This document shows positions 1-6,908 of a DNA stretch of 7,035 bases, one piece after another (positions within the stretch are counted from its first letter, which is position 1; every line of letters begins with the position of its first letter). Where the stretch lies: NCBI GenBank assembly GCA_029077775.1, contig JAQNCU010000151.1:1-7035 (forward strand). The letters run 5' to 3'. The stretch comes from Acidocella sp. GTDB taxonomy: Bacteria > Pseudomonadota > Alphaproteobacteria > Acetobacterales > Acetobacteraceae. The notes under the pieces are model-generated. The model had not been told where the DNA came from, did no database searches, and was given only the letters and a program-made list of their open reading frames with translations. Made by a program: the position numbers and the translations under genes.

Positions 1-65
1 GCGGCGTTGACCTCGGCGAAGACATAGGGCGGCAGGCGGCGGATGCGGTGGAATTCTTCGGACAT
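1..65 (-). CDS. Class I/II aminotransferase, N-terminal fragment (LL-diaminopimelate/alanine aminotransferase type)
   Basis: The gene enters from the left edge; only its first 21 codons are present, starting with ATG at 65 and reading leftwards. The peptide begins MSEEFHRIRRLPPYVFAEVN. This is the characteristic opening of the PLP-dependent aminotransferases that alphaproteobacterial genomes label LL-diaminopimelate aminotransferase or alanine aminotransferase (fold type I). Such enzymes move amino groups between amino acids and 2-oxoacids in the cytoplasm. The catalytic lysine and PLP-binding residues lie outside the window, so substrate cannot be judged. A weak Shine-Dalgarno (GAG, five bases before the ATG) precedes the start. 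The lipoprotein gene upstream on the same strand ends 31 nt away, so the two are probably co-transcribed. From memory, this aminotransferase commonly sits next to phaC in alphaproteobacteria, which supports the call. Confidence 0.72.
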   Translation of the reverse strand, partial: MSEEFHRIRRLPPYVFAEVNA

Positions 66-96
66 GGGCGCTCACGAACGGGGGTTGGGTGCCCCC

Positions 97-771
97 CTAA
101 TATACCAATTGGGCAAAGCCGCCAGAACCGGATGGCGCGGCGGTGAGGCGGATGGCGCTGGCGGGCACGCCATCGGCGGTGAGCGCATCGGCGATACGCC
201 GGGCACGGGCGATGGCGAGCGTTAGCGACTGATCATCGCCAAAACCGCCCGCGATGACGCTGGCAGCACCGCGTTTGGCGGCGAAGGCGGCGATGGGGGC
301 AAGCATGGCATGGGGAAGAATGGCGGTGCCGGGCGGAAAAGCGATGGAAAGAGGCGGGGCGGCGGCGGGCGATGGCGGCGTGGCGGCGGGCATCTGCGGC
401 GGTGCGGCAGCGTTGTCGGTTTGCGCGGGCTCGGCAACGCCGGGCGGTGGCGGCGGGGCGCTGGGTATCGCAAGCCCGGCCAAAGCGCCGGGGGATGGGG
501 CGGAAATGCCAGGCGCCGCGCCATGAGACTGGGCGGCGATGGCGGCCTGGGTGCCAGCGGGCAGTGCGGCGGGCTCAGGCGGCACATTGGCGAGGTTGGG
601 GTAGGGGGCATCAGCGCCTGGGGGTGCGGCGCGAGACTGGGCGATCGCCCCGCCCTCGATGTGATGATAAAGCCCGATGGTGCCCGAACAGCCGGTGATC
701 GCCAGCATTGCCAGCATAGCGGCTATGGAGCTTCGTGCGGGAATTGGTTTCAGGCGGAAATGGCGTATCAT
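97..771 (-). CDS. Putative lipoprotein with Pro/Ala-rich linker and degenerate OmpA-like C-terminal domain
   Basis: A 224-residue protein. Residues 1-27 form a lipoprotein signal peptide: a basic n-region (MIRHFRLK), a hydrophobic core (AAMLAML) and a lipobox I-T-G-C with the acylated cysteine at Cys28. It is therefore probably lipid-anchored in the envelope. Residues about 40-140 are a low-complexity Pro/Ala linker, long enough to span part of the periplasm. Residues about 141-224 look like a reduced OmpA-like domain: the strand LSIAFPPGTAIL, then GGFGDDQSLTLAIARARRI, then ADALTADGVPASAI. This follows the OmpA pattern of a GHTD-type segment, LSxxRA and helix. It lacks the usual loop between the Asp and the Arg helix, and the His of GHTD is Phe, so peptidoglycan binding is uncertain. 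Stop TAG. The start at 771 gives a complete signal peptide; its Shine-Dalgarno is weak. The gene is divergent from phaC. Confidence 0.75.
   Translation of the reverse strand: MIRHFRLKPIPARSSIAAMLAMLAITGCSGTIGLYHHIEGGAIAQSRAAPPGADAPYPNLANVPPEPAALPAGTQAAIAAQSHGAAPGISAPSPGALAGLAIPSAPPPPPGVAEPAQTDNAAAPPQMPAATPPSPAAAPPLSIAFPPGTAILPHAMLAPIAAFAAKRGAASVIAGGFGDDQSLTLAIARARRIADALTADGVPASAIRLTAAPSGSGGFAQLVY
744..771 (+). promoter_or_regulatory. Candidate sigma70-type promoter for phaC
   Basis: TTGGTT (744-749) and TATCAT (766-771) are separated by 16 nt. The -10 matches the consensus at five of six positions, the -35 at only three. It lies inside the first codons of the divergent lipoprotein gene and would give a phaC leader of about 40 nt. 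The match is weak and could be chance. Confidence 0.22.
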
Positions 772-818
772 GAGGCTTGTTTGCCCGAGACCATAATAAA
801 AGCAAAGGAACCGCCGCC
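772..818. promoter_or_regulatory. Compact divergent intergenic region between lipoprotein and phaC
   Basis: Only 47 nt separate the minus-strand lipoprotein ATG from the plus-strand phaC ATG, so promoters for both directions must overlap each other or the coding sequences. The gap contains the A/T-rich stretch CATAATAAAA (792-801). This could supply a -10-like CATAAT on the plus strand or TATTAT on the minus strand, but neither has a convincing -35 at normal spacing. The phaC ribosome-binding site AAGGA (805-809) occupies the right end. No obvious operator palindrome is visible. Confidence 0.35.
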
Positions 819-2615
819 ATGACCGAACCCAACCCGCCGCAAGAGGCTGATATCAGGCTGCCGGATGCCGGTCAGCTCGGCCGGTCGATGGCCGATATCG
901 CCGCGCGCAGCCAGCGTTTGGTCAATGACTGGATGAGCCGCCAGGCCAAGGAGGGGGTGGCGATCGACCCGCTGAACATTGGCGGGGCGTTTTTGGAGAT
1001 GACAACCAAGCTGCTGGCCAACCCGACGCAATTGATGCAGGCACAAATCGGGCTGTGGCGTGATTATGTGACGCTGTGGCAGAACACCACGCAGCGTATG
1101 CTGGGGCAGGAGCCAGCGCCGGTGATCGAGAACGACCCCAAGGATAAGCGGTTTGCCGACCCGGCCTGGAAGCAGAACGAGATTTTCGATTTCATCAAGC
1201 AATCCTATTTGCTCTCAGCGCGGTATATCAACGACGTGGTCACGCATGTGGACGGCCTGCCGCCGAAGACCGCGCAGAAGATCGATTTCTATGCCCGGCA
1301 ATTCGTGAATGCGCTCAGCCCGTCGAATTTTGTGCTGACCAACCCCGAGGTGCTGCGCCGGACGCGCGAGACCGGGGGGGAGAATTTGCTCCGCGGGTTG
1401 AGCAATCTGCTGAGCGACCTGGAGCAGGGGCGGGGCAATCTGCGGATCAAAATGACAGATACGCAGGCGTTTAAATTGGGGGAGAGCATCGCGGTCTCGC
1501 CTGGGCAGGTGGTGTATGAGAATGAGCTGATCCAGCTGATCCAGTATGCCCCGCTGACCGGGACGGTGCTGGTCCGGCCATTGGTGATTTTCCCGCCCTG
1601 GATCAATAAATTCTATATCCTCGACCTACGCCCCCGGAATTCGCTGGTGCGGTATCTGGTGGCGCAGGGGCATACGGTGTTCATGGTGAGCTGGGTTAAC
1701 CCCGATGAGCGGCTGGCAAGCAAGAATTTCGACGATTACATGGTCGATGGGGTGTTTGCCGCACTCGCCGCGATCGAGGCCGCGACCGGGCAGCGTGAGG
1801 TGAACGCCATCGGGTATTGTCTGGGCGGCACCCTGCTGGCGGCGACCTTGGGGGCGATGAAGGCCAAGGGCGATGAGCGCATCCGCAGCGCGACGTTTTT
1901 GGTGACACTGACCGATTTCACCGATCCGGGGGAGCTTGGGGTGTTCATCGATGAGGAACAGTTAAGCAGCCTGGAGGAGCGGATGACGCGGCGTGGCTTT
2001 ATGGAGGGCGCCGAGATGGCGACGACCTTCAATATGCTGCGGGCGAATGATCTGATCTGGAGTTTTGTGGTCAATAATTATCTGCTGGGCAAAGAACCGT
2101 TTCCGTTCGACCTGCTGTACTGGAATTCCGATGCCACGCGGATGCCGCCCGCCATGCATTCATTTTATCTGCGCAATATGTACCAGAAAAATTTGCTGGC
2201 ACAGCCCTGCGGTATTTCAATGAAAGGGGTGCCGGTCGACCTCGGGCGGGTCGATATTCCGGTGTATTTCCTGTCATGCCGGGAGGATCACATCGCGCCC
2301 TGGGCCAGCACCTATAAGGGGGCACGGCTGTTTGGTGGGCCCATGCGATTTGTGCTGGCGGCATCGGGGCATATCGCCGGGGTGGTGAACCCGCCGGAGG
2401 GGGGTAAATATAATCACTTCGTGAATACCGAGATGCCGGAGCGGGCCGAGGATTGGTTTGCCGAGGCGACGGAGGTTGCGGGAAGCTGGTGGCCTGATTG
2501 GCAGCGTTGGGTGACAAAACTGGATAAGAGCCGGGTGGCGGCACGGGAGCCAGGGTCGGGGGTGCTGGCGGCGATTGAACCCGCACCCGGGCGGTATGTG
2601 GCGGTGAAGATTTAA
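819..2615 (+). CDS. phaC: Class I poly(3-hydroxyalkanoate) synthase PhaC
   Basis: Polymerises (R)-3-hydroxyacyl-CoA into polyhydroxyalkanoate on the granule surface, releasing CoA. The protein has 598 residues, close to the usual class I length. Residues about 85-260 match the PhaC N-terminal domain, with typical segments RFADPAWKQN, IKQSYLLSARYI and LIQYAPLTGTVL. An alpha/beta-hydrolase fold follows. The lipase-like box is G-Y-C-L-G-G with the nucleophile Cys334; the other catalytic residues are Asp490 (SCREDHIAPW) and His518 (ASGHIAGVVNPP). The 28-residue Asp-to-His spacing equals that of the well-studied Cupriavidus enzyme (Asp480/His508). The ATG at 819 is preferred over an in-frame TTG at 777 because AAGGA at 805-809 sits nine bases ahead of it. 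No phasin, PhaR, phaA or phaB gene is visible nearby, so the thiolase and reductase must be elsewhere. No terminator is seen in the 70 nt after it, so read-through into the glycosyltransferase gene is possible. Confidence 0.97.
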   Translation: MTEPNPPQEADIRLPDAGQLGRSMADIAARSQRLVNDWMSRQAKEGVAIDPLNIGGAFLEMTTKLLANPTQLMQAQIGLWRDYVTLWQNTTQRMLGQEPAPVIENDPKDKRFADPAWKQNEIFDFIKQSYLLSARYINDVVTHVDGLPPKTAQKIDFYARQFVNALSPSNFVLTNPEVLRRTRETGGENLLRGLSNLLSDLEQGRGNLRIKMTDTQAFKLGESIAVSPGQVVYENELIQLIQYAPLTGTVLVRPLVIFPPWINKFYILDLRPRNSLVRYLVAQGHTVFMVSWVNPDERLASKNFDDYMVDGVFAALAAIEAATGQREVNAIGYCLGGTLLAATLGAMKAKGDERIRSATFLVTLTDFTDPGELGVFIDEEQLSSLEERMTRRGFMEGAEMATTFNMLRANDLIWSFVVNNYLLGKEPFPFDLLYWNSDATRMPPAMHSFYLRNMYQKNLLAQPCGISMKGVPVDLGRVDIPVYFLSCREDHIAPWASTYKGARLFGGPMRFVLAASGHIAGVVNPPEGGKYNHFVNTEMPERAEDWFAEATEVAGSWWPDWQRWVTKLDKSRVAAREPGSGVLAAIEPAPGRYVAVKI

Positions 2616-2685
2616 GCTACCGATGTTTGCCGGGGCGGGGATCAGGCTGTAGAGCGGCGCGCAGATGCGGGGTCCAAGGGTTGAT

Positions 2686-3735
2686 ATGCGCGTTTTGCAG
2701 GTGATGGCGGGCAAGGGCAATGGCGGGGCGGAGCTTTATGCCACCGACATTATGCTGAGCCTGCATGATGCGGGTGTTACGCAATGCGTGGTCATGCGCC
2801 CCGGTGCGCCCCGGGCGGCCGAATTGGTGCAAGCCGGGCTGACGATGGCGCCGGATGTGCTGCGCGGCGCCTTCCGGCCCGGGCAGCGGCGGCGGATGCG
2901 CGCGCTGATTGACGCCTGGCGGCCCGATATCATTCATTGCTGGATGCGCCGTGCCGCAAGCCTTGTTCCTGTCGGCGCGCAGGCCCAGGTGATCGGCTGG
3001 TTCGGCGATTATGAGGAAATGCGGCATTTTTCGCAGTGCACGCGGTTCATTGGGGTAACGCAGGATCTGGTTGACCATGCGGTGCGCCACAAGGCGGCTT
3101 TGGGCGATGCGTTTTATGTGCCGACCTTCTCCTCGGTCGATGACGAACCAGCCCTGAACCGGGCGGTGCTGGAGACACCAGCCGGGGCAAGGGTGCTGTT
3201 GACGCTCTCACGCCTGCACCACACCAAGGGCCTGGATACGTTGATCAAAACACTGCCGGAGCTGCCGGATTGCTGGTTATGGGTGGCGGGTGACGGGCCC
3301 GAGCTTGGCGCGTTGAGGCGGCTGGCGGCGGGGTTGGGGGTTTTAGGCCGGGTGCGGTTCCTTGGCTGGCGGACCGACCGGGGGGCGTTGTTGCGGGCGG
3401 CGGATATCTGCCTTTTGCCGTCACGCTATGAGCCGTTCGGGACCGTGATACTGGATGCCTGGGCGGCGGGTGTGGCGTTTATCGCCTGTGCCAGCGCCGG
3501 GCCCGCGGCCTATATCCGCGATGGGGAGACGGGCGTGCTGGTGGCCGCCGATGATGTGGCGGGCTTGCATAGTGCCATACGCCGCGTGCTGGATGATGAC
3601 GGCTTGCGCGAACGGCTGGCGCGTGCCGGGGCGGCGGCGTATCAGGCTGGGTTTACCAAGGCCGCGGTAACAGCGCGGATGATAGATGTTTACCGCGAGG
3701 TTTGCGGCGATGTGGGGACAGGCGATGGCCGGTGA
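2686..3735 (+). CDS. Glycosyltransferase family 4 (GT-B fold)
   Basis: A 349-residue retaining-type glycosyltransferase that should transfer a sugar from a nucleotide-sugar donor at the cytoplasmic face of the inner membrane. The N-terminal half opens with a beta strand and the glycine-rich acceptor loop GKGNGGAELY (residues 9-18). It also has DIIHCWMRRAAS, typical of LPS-core or exopolysaccharide GT4 enzymes. The C-terminal donor domain (about 165-335) contains LSRLHHTKGLDTLI with the conserved basic residues Arg176 and Lys181, then VAGDGPELGALRRL, VRFLGWRTD and SRYEPFGTVILDAWAAG. The EX7E motif appears as Glu249-x7-Asp257. The start at 2686 is chosen because AAGGG at 2676-2680 stands five bases ahead; an in-frame ATG at 2665 has no good site. 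No signal peptide or membrane span is seen. Its 3' end overlaps the ligase gene, so the two probably act on the same glycan. Sugar and acceptor cannot be read from sequence. Confidence 0.9.
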   Translation: MRVLQVMAGKGNGGAELYATDIMLSLHDAGVTQCVVMRPGAPRAAELVQAGLTMAPDVLRGAFRPGQRRRMRALIDAWRPDIIHCWMRRAASLVPVGAQAQVIGWFGDYEEMRHFSQCTRFIGVTQDLVDHAVRHKAALGDAFYVPTFSSVDDEPALNRAVLETPAGARVLLTLSRLHHTKGLDTLIKTLPELPDCWLWVAGDGPELGALRRLAAGLGVLGRVRFLGWRTDRGALLRAADICLLPSRYEPFGTVILDAWAAGVAFIACASAGPAAYIRDGETGVLVAADDVAGLHSAIRRVLDDDGLRERLARAGAAAYQAGFTKAAVTARMIDVYREVCGDVGTGDGR

Positions 3736-5011
3736 GTGGCGGCAACGCGTCGCGCTGGTGGCCACGCTGGCGGTGCCTTTCGGGCTGTTGCATGCATTTG
3801 TCGGGGCCGAGATTTGCATCGCGCTGGTGGACATATTGTTCCTGGTCGAGATGGGCCGCAGGCGGGATTTTGCGTGGGTCGGGCGGCCCTGGTTTGTGGT
3901 GGCGCTGCTGTGGTGGGGCTGGTTGGTGGTGTGCTCCTTGCCGGGTATCGGCGTGGCGGGCTGGGCGCTGGGGTTTGCCCAAGCCGTCGTGGTTATACGG
4001 TTGTTATTGTTCACCGCTGCCTTGCAAAGCTGGATTTTGACCGGCGTGGCGGCGCGGCGCGCGGCCTGGGTGGTGCTGGCGCTGGCGCTGTTATGGATCG
4101 GCGTGGAGGCCTGGCAGCAACTGCTTACGGGCCGCAATATATTCGGTGATCCGCGCTGGCCGGACGGGTCATTGACCGGGCCGTTCTGGAAGCCGCGCGC
4201 CGGGGCCCTGTACGCGCATTTGCTGTTCATCGGCGTTTTACCACCCGCAATGGGGCTGTTTGCCCGCCCCAGGCGGGTATGGCGGGCCGCCGGGGCGGCG
4301 CTGTTAATGCTGGGGGTGGCGACATCGGTGCTGATCGGCCAGCGTATGGGCGTGGCGTTGACCGGGCTTGGGGTGGTGGTGTGTTGCTTGTTCATCCCAC
4401 GGTTGCGGTTGGCCGGGGGCATTGCCGTGGGCCTCGGCGTGCTGGTGCTGCTGGCGAGCCCCGTGATCTCCCCGCCGACCCATGCCAAGCTGGTGGGGGA
4501 GACGACGCGCAATTTCTCGCATTTCTCGCAGAGCCCCTATGGCGAGATTTTTTCCCGTGCGGTGCAGATGGGGTTGAAATCTCCGGTGTTCGGCTGGGGG
4601 TATAATGGCTACCGGGTGGATTGCCCGCTGCCGCGCTTTGCGCCCGGGCTGCCGCTGCTCGGCGTGCCGCCGACGCAACTGGCTCTGGCGGCGTGCAACC
4701 TGCACCCGCAGAATTATTTCATCCAGGCCTTTGCTGATGCCGGGCTGCCCGGGCTTGTGCTGTTCACCGCCCTCGCGCTGGTGTGGATGACGGCACTGGC
4801 GCGCGGGTTGTGGCGGCAGCCTGATCCGTTGCGGGTGGGGTTATTCATGGGGGTGTTGAGCTTTACCTGGCCCCTGGCCTCGACCGACGAGTTCCCGACC
4901 TTATATATGCTCGGGTGGATGTTCTTTTTCCTCGGCCTTGGGCTCGCCTGCGCCGATGCCGCAAGCGAGGCGCGCGGGCCTGAGATGATATTGGAAGGTG
5001 ACCATGGCTGA
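3710..5011 (+). CDS. O-antigen ligase / polymerase-like membrane protein (Wzy_C, WaaL-type)
   Basis: A 433-residue very hydrophobic protein with about 10-12 predicted membrane spans and one large loop (about 253-345), the layout of WaaL/Wzy glycan ligases and polymerases. These act in the inner membrane on undecaprenyl-linked glycans, transferring them to lipid A-core or joining repeat units on the periplasmic side. Family signs are GQRMGVALTG after a mid-protein span, SPVFGWGYNGYR in the loop, and HPQNYFIQAFADAGLPG (His332, Asn335). The last corresponds to the conserved His-x-x-Asn segment just before a span. Whether it is a ligase or a polymerase cannot be decided. Start choice is uncertain: ATG at 3710 has GAGG nine bases upstream, ATG at 3725 has GGGGA six bases upstream, and ATG at 3686 has no clear site. 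All three overlap the glycosyltransferase gene (by 26 nt for 3710), indicating translational coupling. Its 3' end overlaps the COG0523 gene by 8 nt. Confidence 0.87.
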   Translation: MWGQAMAGEWRQRVALVATLAVPFGLLHAFVGAEICIALVDILFLVEMGRRRDFAWVGRPWFVVALLWWGWLVVCSLPGIGVAGWALGFAQAVVVIRLLLFTAALQSWILTGVAARRAAWVVLALALLWIGVEAWQQLLTGRNIFGDPRWPDGSLTGPFWKPRAGALYAHLLFIGVLPPAMGLFARPRRVWRAAGAALLMLGVATSVLIGQRMGVALTGLGVVVCCLFIPRLRLAGGIAVGLGVLVLLASPVISPPTHAKLVGETTRNFSHFSQSPYGEIFSRAVQMGLKSPVFGWGYNGYRVDCPLPRFAPGLPLLGVPPTQLALAACNLHPQNYFIQAFADAGLPGLVLFTALALVWMTALARGLWRQPDPLRVGLFMGVLSFTWPLASTDEFPTLYMLGWMFFFLGLGLACADAASEARGPEMILEGDHG

Positions 5012-5963
5012 TCTGATCCCCGTGACTGTGCTGACCGGCTATCTGGGGGCCGGTAAAACAACCCTGTTGAACCGCATTCTGACCGAGCGCCATGGCGGGA
5101 AATATGCCGTGATCATCAATGAATTTGGTGAACTGGGCGTGGATAACGACCTCGTTGTGGACTCCGACGAGGAAGTGTTCGAGATGAATAACGGCTGCAT
5201 CTGCTGCACCGTGCGCGGGGATTTGATCCGCATTGTCGGTGCGCTGATGAAACGGGCTGAGCGGTTCGATGGGATTATCATCGAGACCACGGGCCTCGCG
5301 AACCCGGCACCCGTCGCGCAGACATTTTTTGTCGACGAGGATGTGAAAGCCAGGACGCGGCTGGATGCGATTGTGACCGTGGTGGATGCGCTGAACTTCG
5401 AGGCGCGGCTGGCCGACAGCCCGGAGGCCGCCGACCAGGTGGCGTTTGCCGATGTGGTGGTGCTCAATAAGCTGGACCTCGTGACCCCAACGGCGCTGGC
5501 GGCGGTGGAGGCGCGAATCCGGGGGATTAACCGCTATGCGCAAATTCACCATGCCACGCGCGGGGACGTGCCAATTGACCAATTGCTGGGGCTGGCGGCG
5601 TTTGACCTGGGCCGGGTGCTGGAGAGCGTGCCGGATTTTCTGGATGAAGATAGCCATGTTCATGACGAGCATTTGAGCAGCGTATCGATCGAGGTGGCGG
5701 CACCGCTGAGTGCGGACAAGTTCAATGCGTGGATCGCGCATATATTGCAGATTCAGGGGCAGGATATTCTGCGCACCAAGGGAATTTTGGCGTATAAAAA
5801 TGAGTCACGGCGCTTTGCCTTTCAGGCCGTGCATATGATCGCCGATGGCGATTTCGTCGCCCCCTGGAAAGAGGGGGATCGCCGGGTAAGCAGAATCGTG
5901 TTCATCGGGCGGGATTTGAACAGGCCGCAATTAAGGCGCGGGTTCGAGAGTTGCGTGGCCTGA
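5004..5963 (+). CDS. COG0523 / CobW-family GTPase, putative metallochaperone
   Basis: A 319-residue G3E-class P-loop GTPase. The Walker A loop is GYLGAGKTT (residues 12-20). The family metal-binding motif CxCC is Cys65-Ile-Cys67-Cys68 inside NNGCICCTVRGDL. ETTGLANP (94-101) forms the switch region and NKLD (155-158) gives guanine specificity. Residues about 224-315 form the CobW C-terminal domain. A short His cluster, H218-x-H220-x-x-H223, joins the two domains; long His-rich tails of zinc-loading relatives are absent. Family members couple GTP hydrolysis to insertion of Zn, Co, Fe or other metals into client proteins in the cytoplasm; the metal here is unknown. It does not look specific to cobalamin synthesis, since no cob genes are nearby. 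GGAAGG (4993-4998) five bases before ATG 5004 fixes the start over an in-frame GTG at 4998. The 8-nt overlap with the ligase gene shows coupled expression. No Zur-like operator is visible. Confidence 0.93.
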   Translation: MADLIPVTVLTGYLGAGKTTLLNRILTERHGGKYAVIINEFGELGVDNDLVVDSDEEVFEMNNGCICCTVRGDLIRIVGALMKRAERFDGIIIETTGLANPAPVAQTFFVDEDVKARTRLDAIVTVVDALNFEARLADSPEAADQVAFADVVVLNKLDLVTPTALAAVEARIRGINRYAQIHHATRGDVPIDQLLGLAAFDLGRVLESVPDFLDEDSHVHDEHLSSVSIEVAAPLSADKFNAWIAHILQIQGQDILRTKGILAYKNESRRFAFQAVHMIADGDFVAPWKEGDRRVSRIVFIGRDLNRPQLRRGFESCVA

Positions 5964-5964
5964 G

Positions 5965-5983
5965 CGCCCGGTGCGCCGGGGCG
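5965..5983 (+). other. Small GC-rich hairpin between the GTPase and methyltransferase genes
   Basis: CCCGG (5967-5971) pairs with CCGGG (5976-5980) around a four-base loop. The stem extends by two further pairs if G5981 is bulged. No T-run follows, so it is unlikely to be an intrinsic terminator; it could modulate mRNA stability or access to the methyltransferase start just downstream. Confidence 0.3.
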
Positions 5984-6004
5984 GAATGATTAGCTGAATG
6001 ATTA
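5984..6004 (+). repeat. 9-bp direct repeat (12-nt period) at methyltransferase start
   Basis: GAATGATTA occurs at 5984-5992 and again at 5996-6004. Each copy carries ATG ATT in the same frame. The first ATG (5986) opens a three-codon reading frame that ends in TGA at 5995-5997, directly abutting the ATG at 5998. The repeat is seen directly; a translational role is inference. Confidence 0.6.
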
Positions 6005-6900
6005 CGGGAGACATGTGGTCTAACTGGCTGCTGCACAGGCGGCAGGCAGATGACAATACCTATGCGCAGGAAGTGCGCGCGCAGGTGGCGGGTTATGTGG
6101 ACCGGGTGCTGGAGGCAGCGATGCTGCGGCCCGGGATGGTGATGCTGGATGTGGGCTCGGGCGAGGGCGTTGTGGCGTGGCGGGCGATTGAGCGCGTGGG
6201 GCCAGATTTGCGCGTGATCCTGACGGATATTTCGCCCGCATTGCTGGACCATGCGCGAGCACAGGCACAGGCGCGCGGGGTTTTGGGCCAATGCGTGTTT
6301 GTGTTGGCCGGTGCCGAGGATTTGGCGGGCATCGCGGATGGCGGGGTGGATGTGGTGACCGCGCGTTCGGTTTTGGCCTATGTGGCGGATAAAAACGCGG
6401 CGTTGCGGGCATGCCACCGGGTGTTGCGGCCAGGCGGGTGCGTGTCACTCGCCGAACCTGTGTTCCGCGATGAGGCCGTGGAGGCCACGGCCTTGCGCAT
6501 GGTGGTCGCGGCGCGCGCGCCGGAGCACGCTGATCGGTTTCTGCCATTAATGTGGCAGTGGAAGGCGGCGCAGTTCCCCGATACCGAGGCTGCGATGGCA
6601 GCCGACCCCCTGACCAATTATACCGAGCGTGATTTGTTACGGATGGCGCGCGAGGCGGGGTTTGGCGAGGTTGACCTGACATTGCACATGCAGGCAAGGC
6701 AGGCCCCGGCGGTACAGTGGGAGGTTTTTCTCGCCCGCACGCCACACCCGCGCGCGCCCTCTCTGGCGGAAATTATGGCGTCGCGGTTCGATGCGGCGGA
6801 GCGGGATTTGTTTGAGCAGATCATGCGCCCGGTGGTGGAGGCTGGGGGGCGGCCAGGCGTTAACCGTCTGGTCTACATGAAGGCTGTAAAGGGCGAGTGA
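5998..6900 (+). CDS. Class I SAM-dependent methyltransferase (UbiE/Methyltransf_11-like)
   Basis: A 300-residue soluble methyltransferase. Motif I is LDVGSGEG, with Asp51-x-Gly-x-Gly-x-Gly57 contacting S-adenosylmethionine. The acidic end of strand 2 is LTDIS (Asp77). GAEDLAGIADGGVDVVTARSV follows for motifs II-III, and HRVLRPGG is the usual post-motif turn. The N-terminal WSNWLLHRR and the C-terminal ending (about 240-300, with LAEIMASRF and RPVVEAGG) match a family often labelled generic methyltransferase or UbiE-like. It is longer than a minimal UbiE, so a quinone role is not supported, and the substrate is unknown. The start is ambiguous: ATG 5998 lacks a well-spaced ribosome-binding site, and ATG 6013 has GGGAG only two bases upstream. 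The gene follows the GTPase by 34 nt on the same strand without a terminator, so it may be the last gene of the operon. Inverted repeats begin nine bases after its stop. Confidence 0.88.
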   Translation: MITGDMWSNWLLHRRQADDNTYAQEVRAQVAGYVDRVLEAAMLRPGMVMLDVGSGEGVVAWRAIERVGPDLRVILTDISPALLDHARAQAQARGVLGQCVFVLAGAEDLAGIADGGVDVVTARSVLAYVADKNAALRACHRVLRPGGCVSLAEPVFRDEAVEATALRMVVAARAPEHADRFLPLMWQWKAAQFPDTEAAMAADPLTNYTERDLLRMAREAGFGEVDLTLHMQARQAPAVQWEVFLARTPHPRAPSLAEIMASRFDAAERDLFEQIMRPVVEAGGRPGVNRLVYMKAVKGE

Positions 6901-6908
6901 ATGAAGTA

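Noticed and set aside
777..818. Upstream TTG start extending PhaC by 14 residues.
   Set aside because: The ATG at 819 has a well-spaced AAGGA, and the extra residues do not resemble a PhaC N-terminus.
254..822. Plus-strand open frames rich in Gly/Arg opposite the lipoprotein gene.
   Set aside because: They are complements of the Pro/Ala-rich lipoprotein linker; the minus-strand frame has a proper signal peptide and lipobox.
2627..2655. TTGCCG - 17 nt - TAGAGC as a promoter for the glycosyltransferase gene.
   Set aside because: Only about half of the consensus positions match in a GC-rich gap, no better than chance.
3421..4512. A 363-codon open frame on the minus strand opposite the glycosyltransferase and ligase genes.
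   Set aside because: Its translation is low-complexity Pro/Ala/Thr/Asn-rich with no recognisable domain, and it mirrors two well-supported plus-strand genes. It is an antisense shadow of GC-rich coding DNA.
4863..5741. A 292-codon minus-strand open frame opposite the COG0523 gene.
   Set aside because: It is His/Arg/Gln-rich with no motif, and the plus strand carries unmistakable GTPase motifs throughout.
5004..5963. Assignment as cobW of cobalamin biosynthesis.
   Set aside because: No other cobalamin genes are present, and COG0523 members with this motif set serve various metals, so the specific symbol is not justified.
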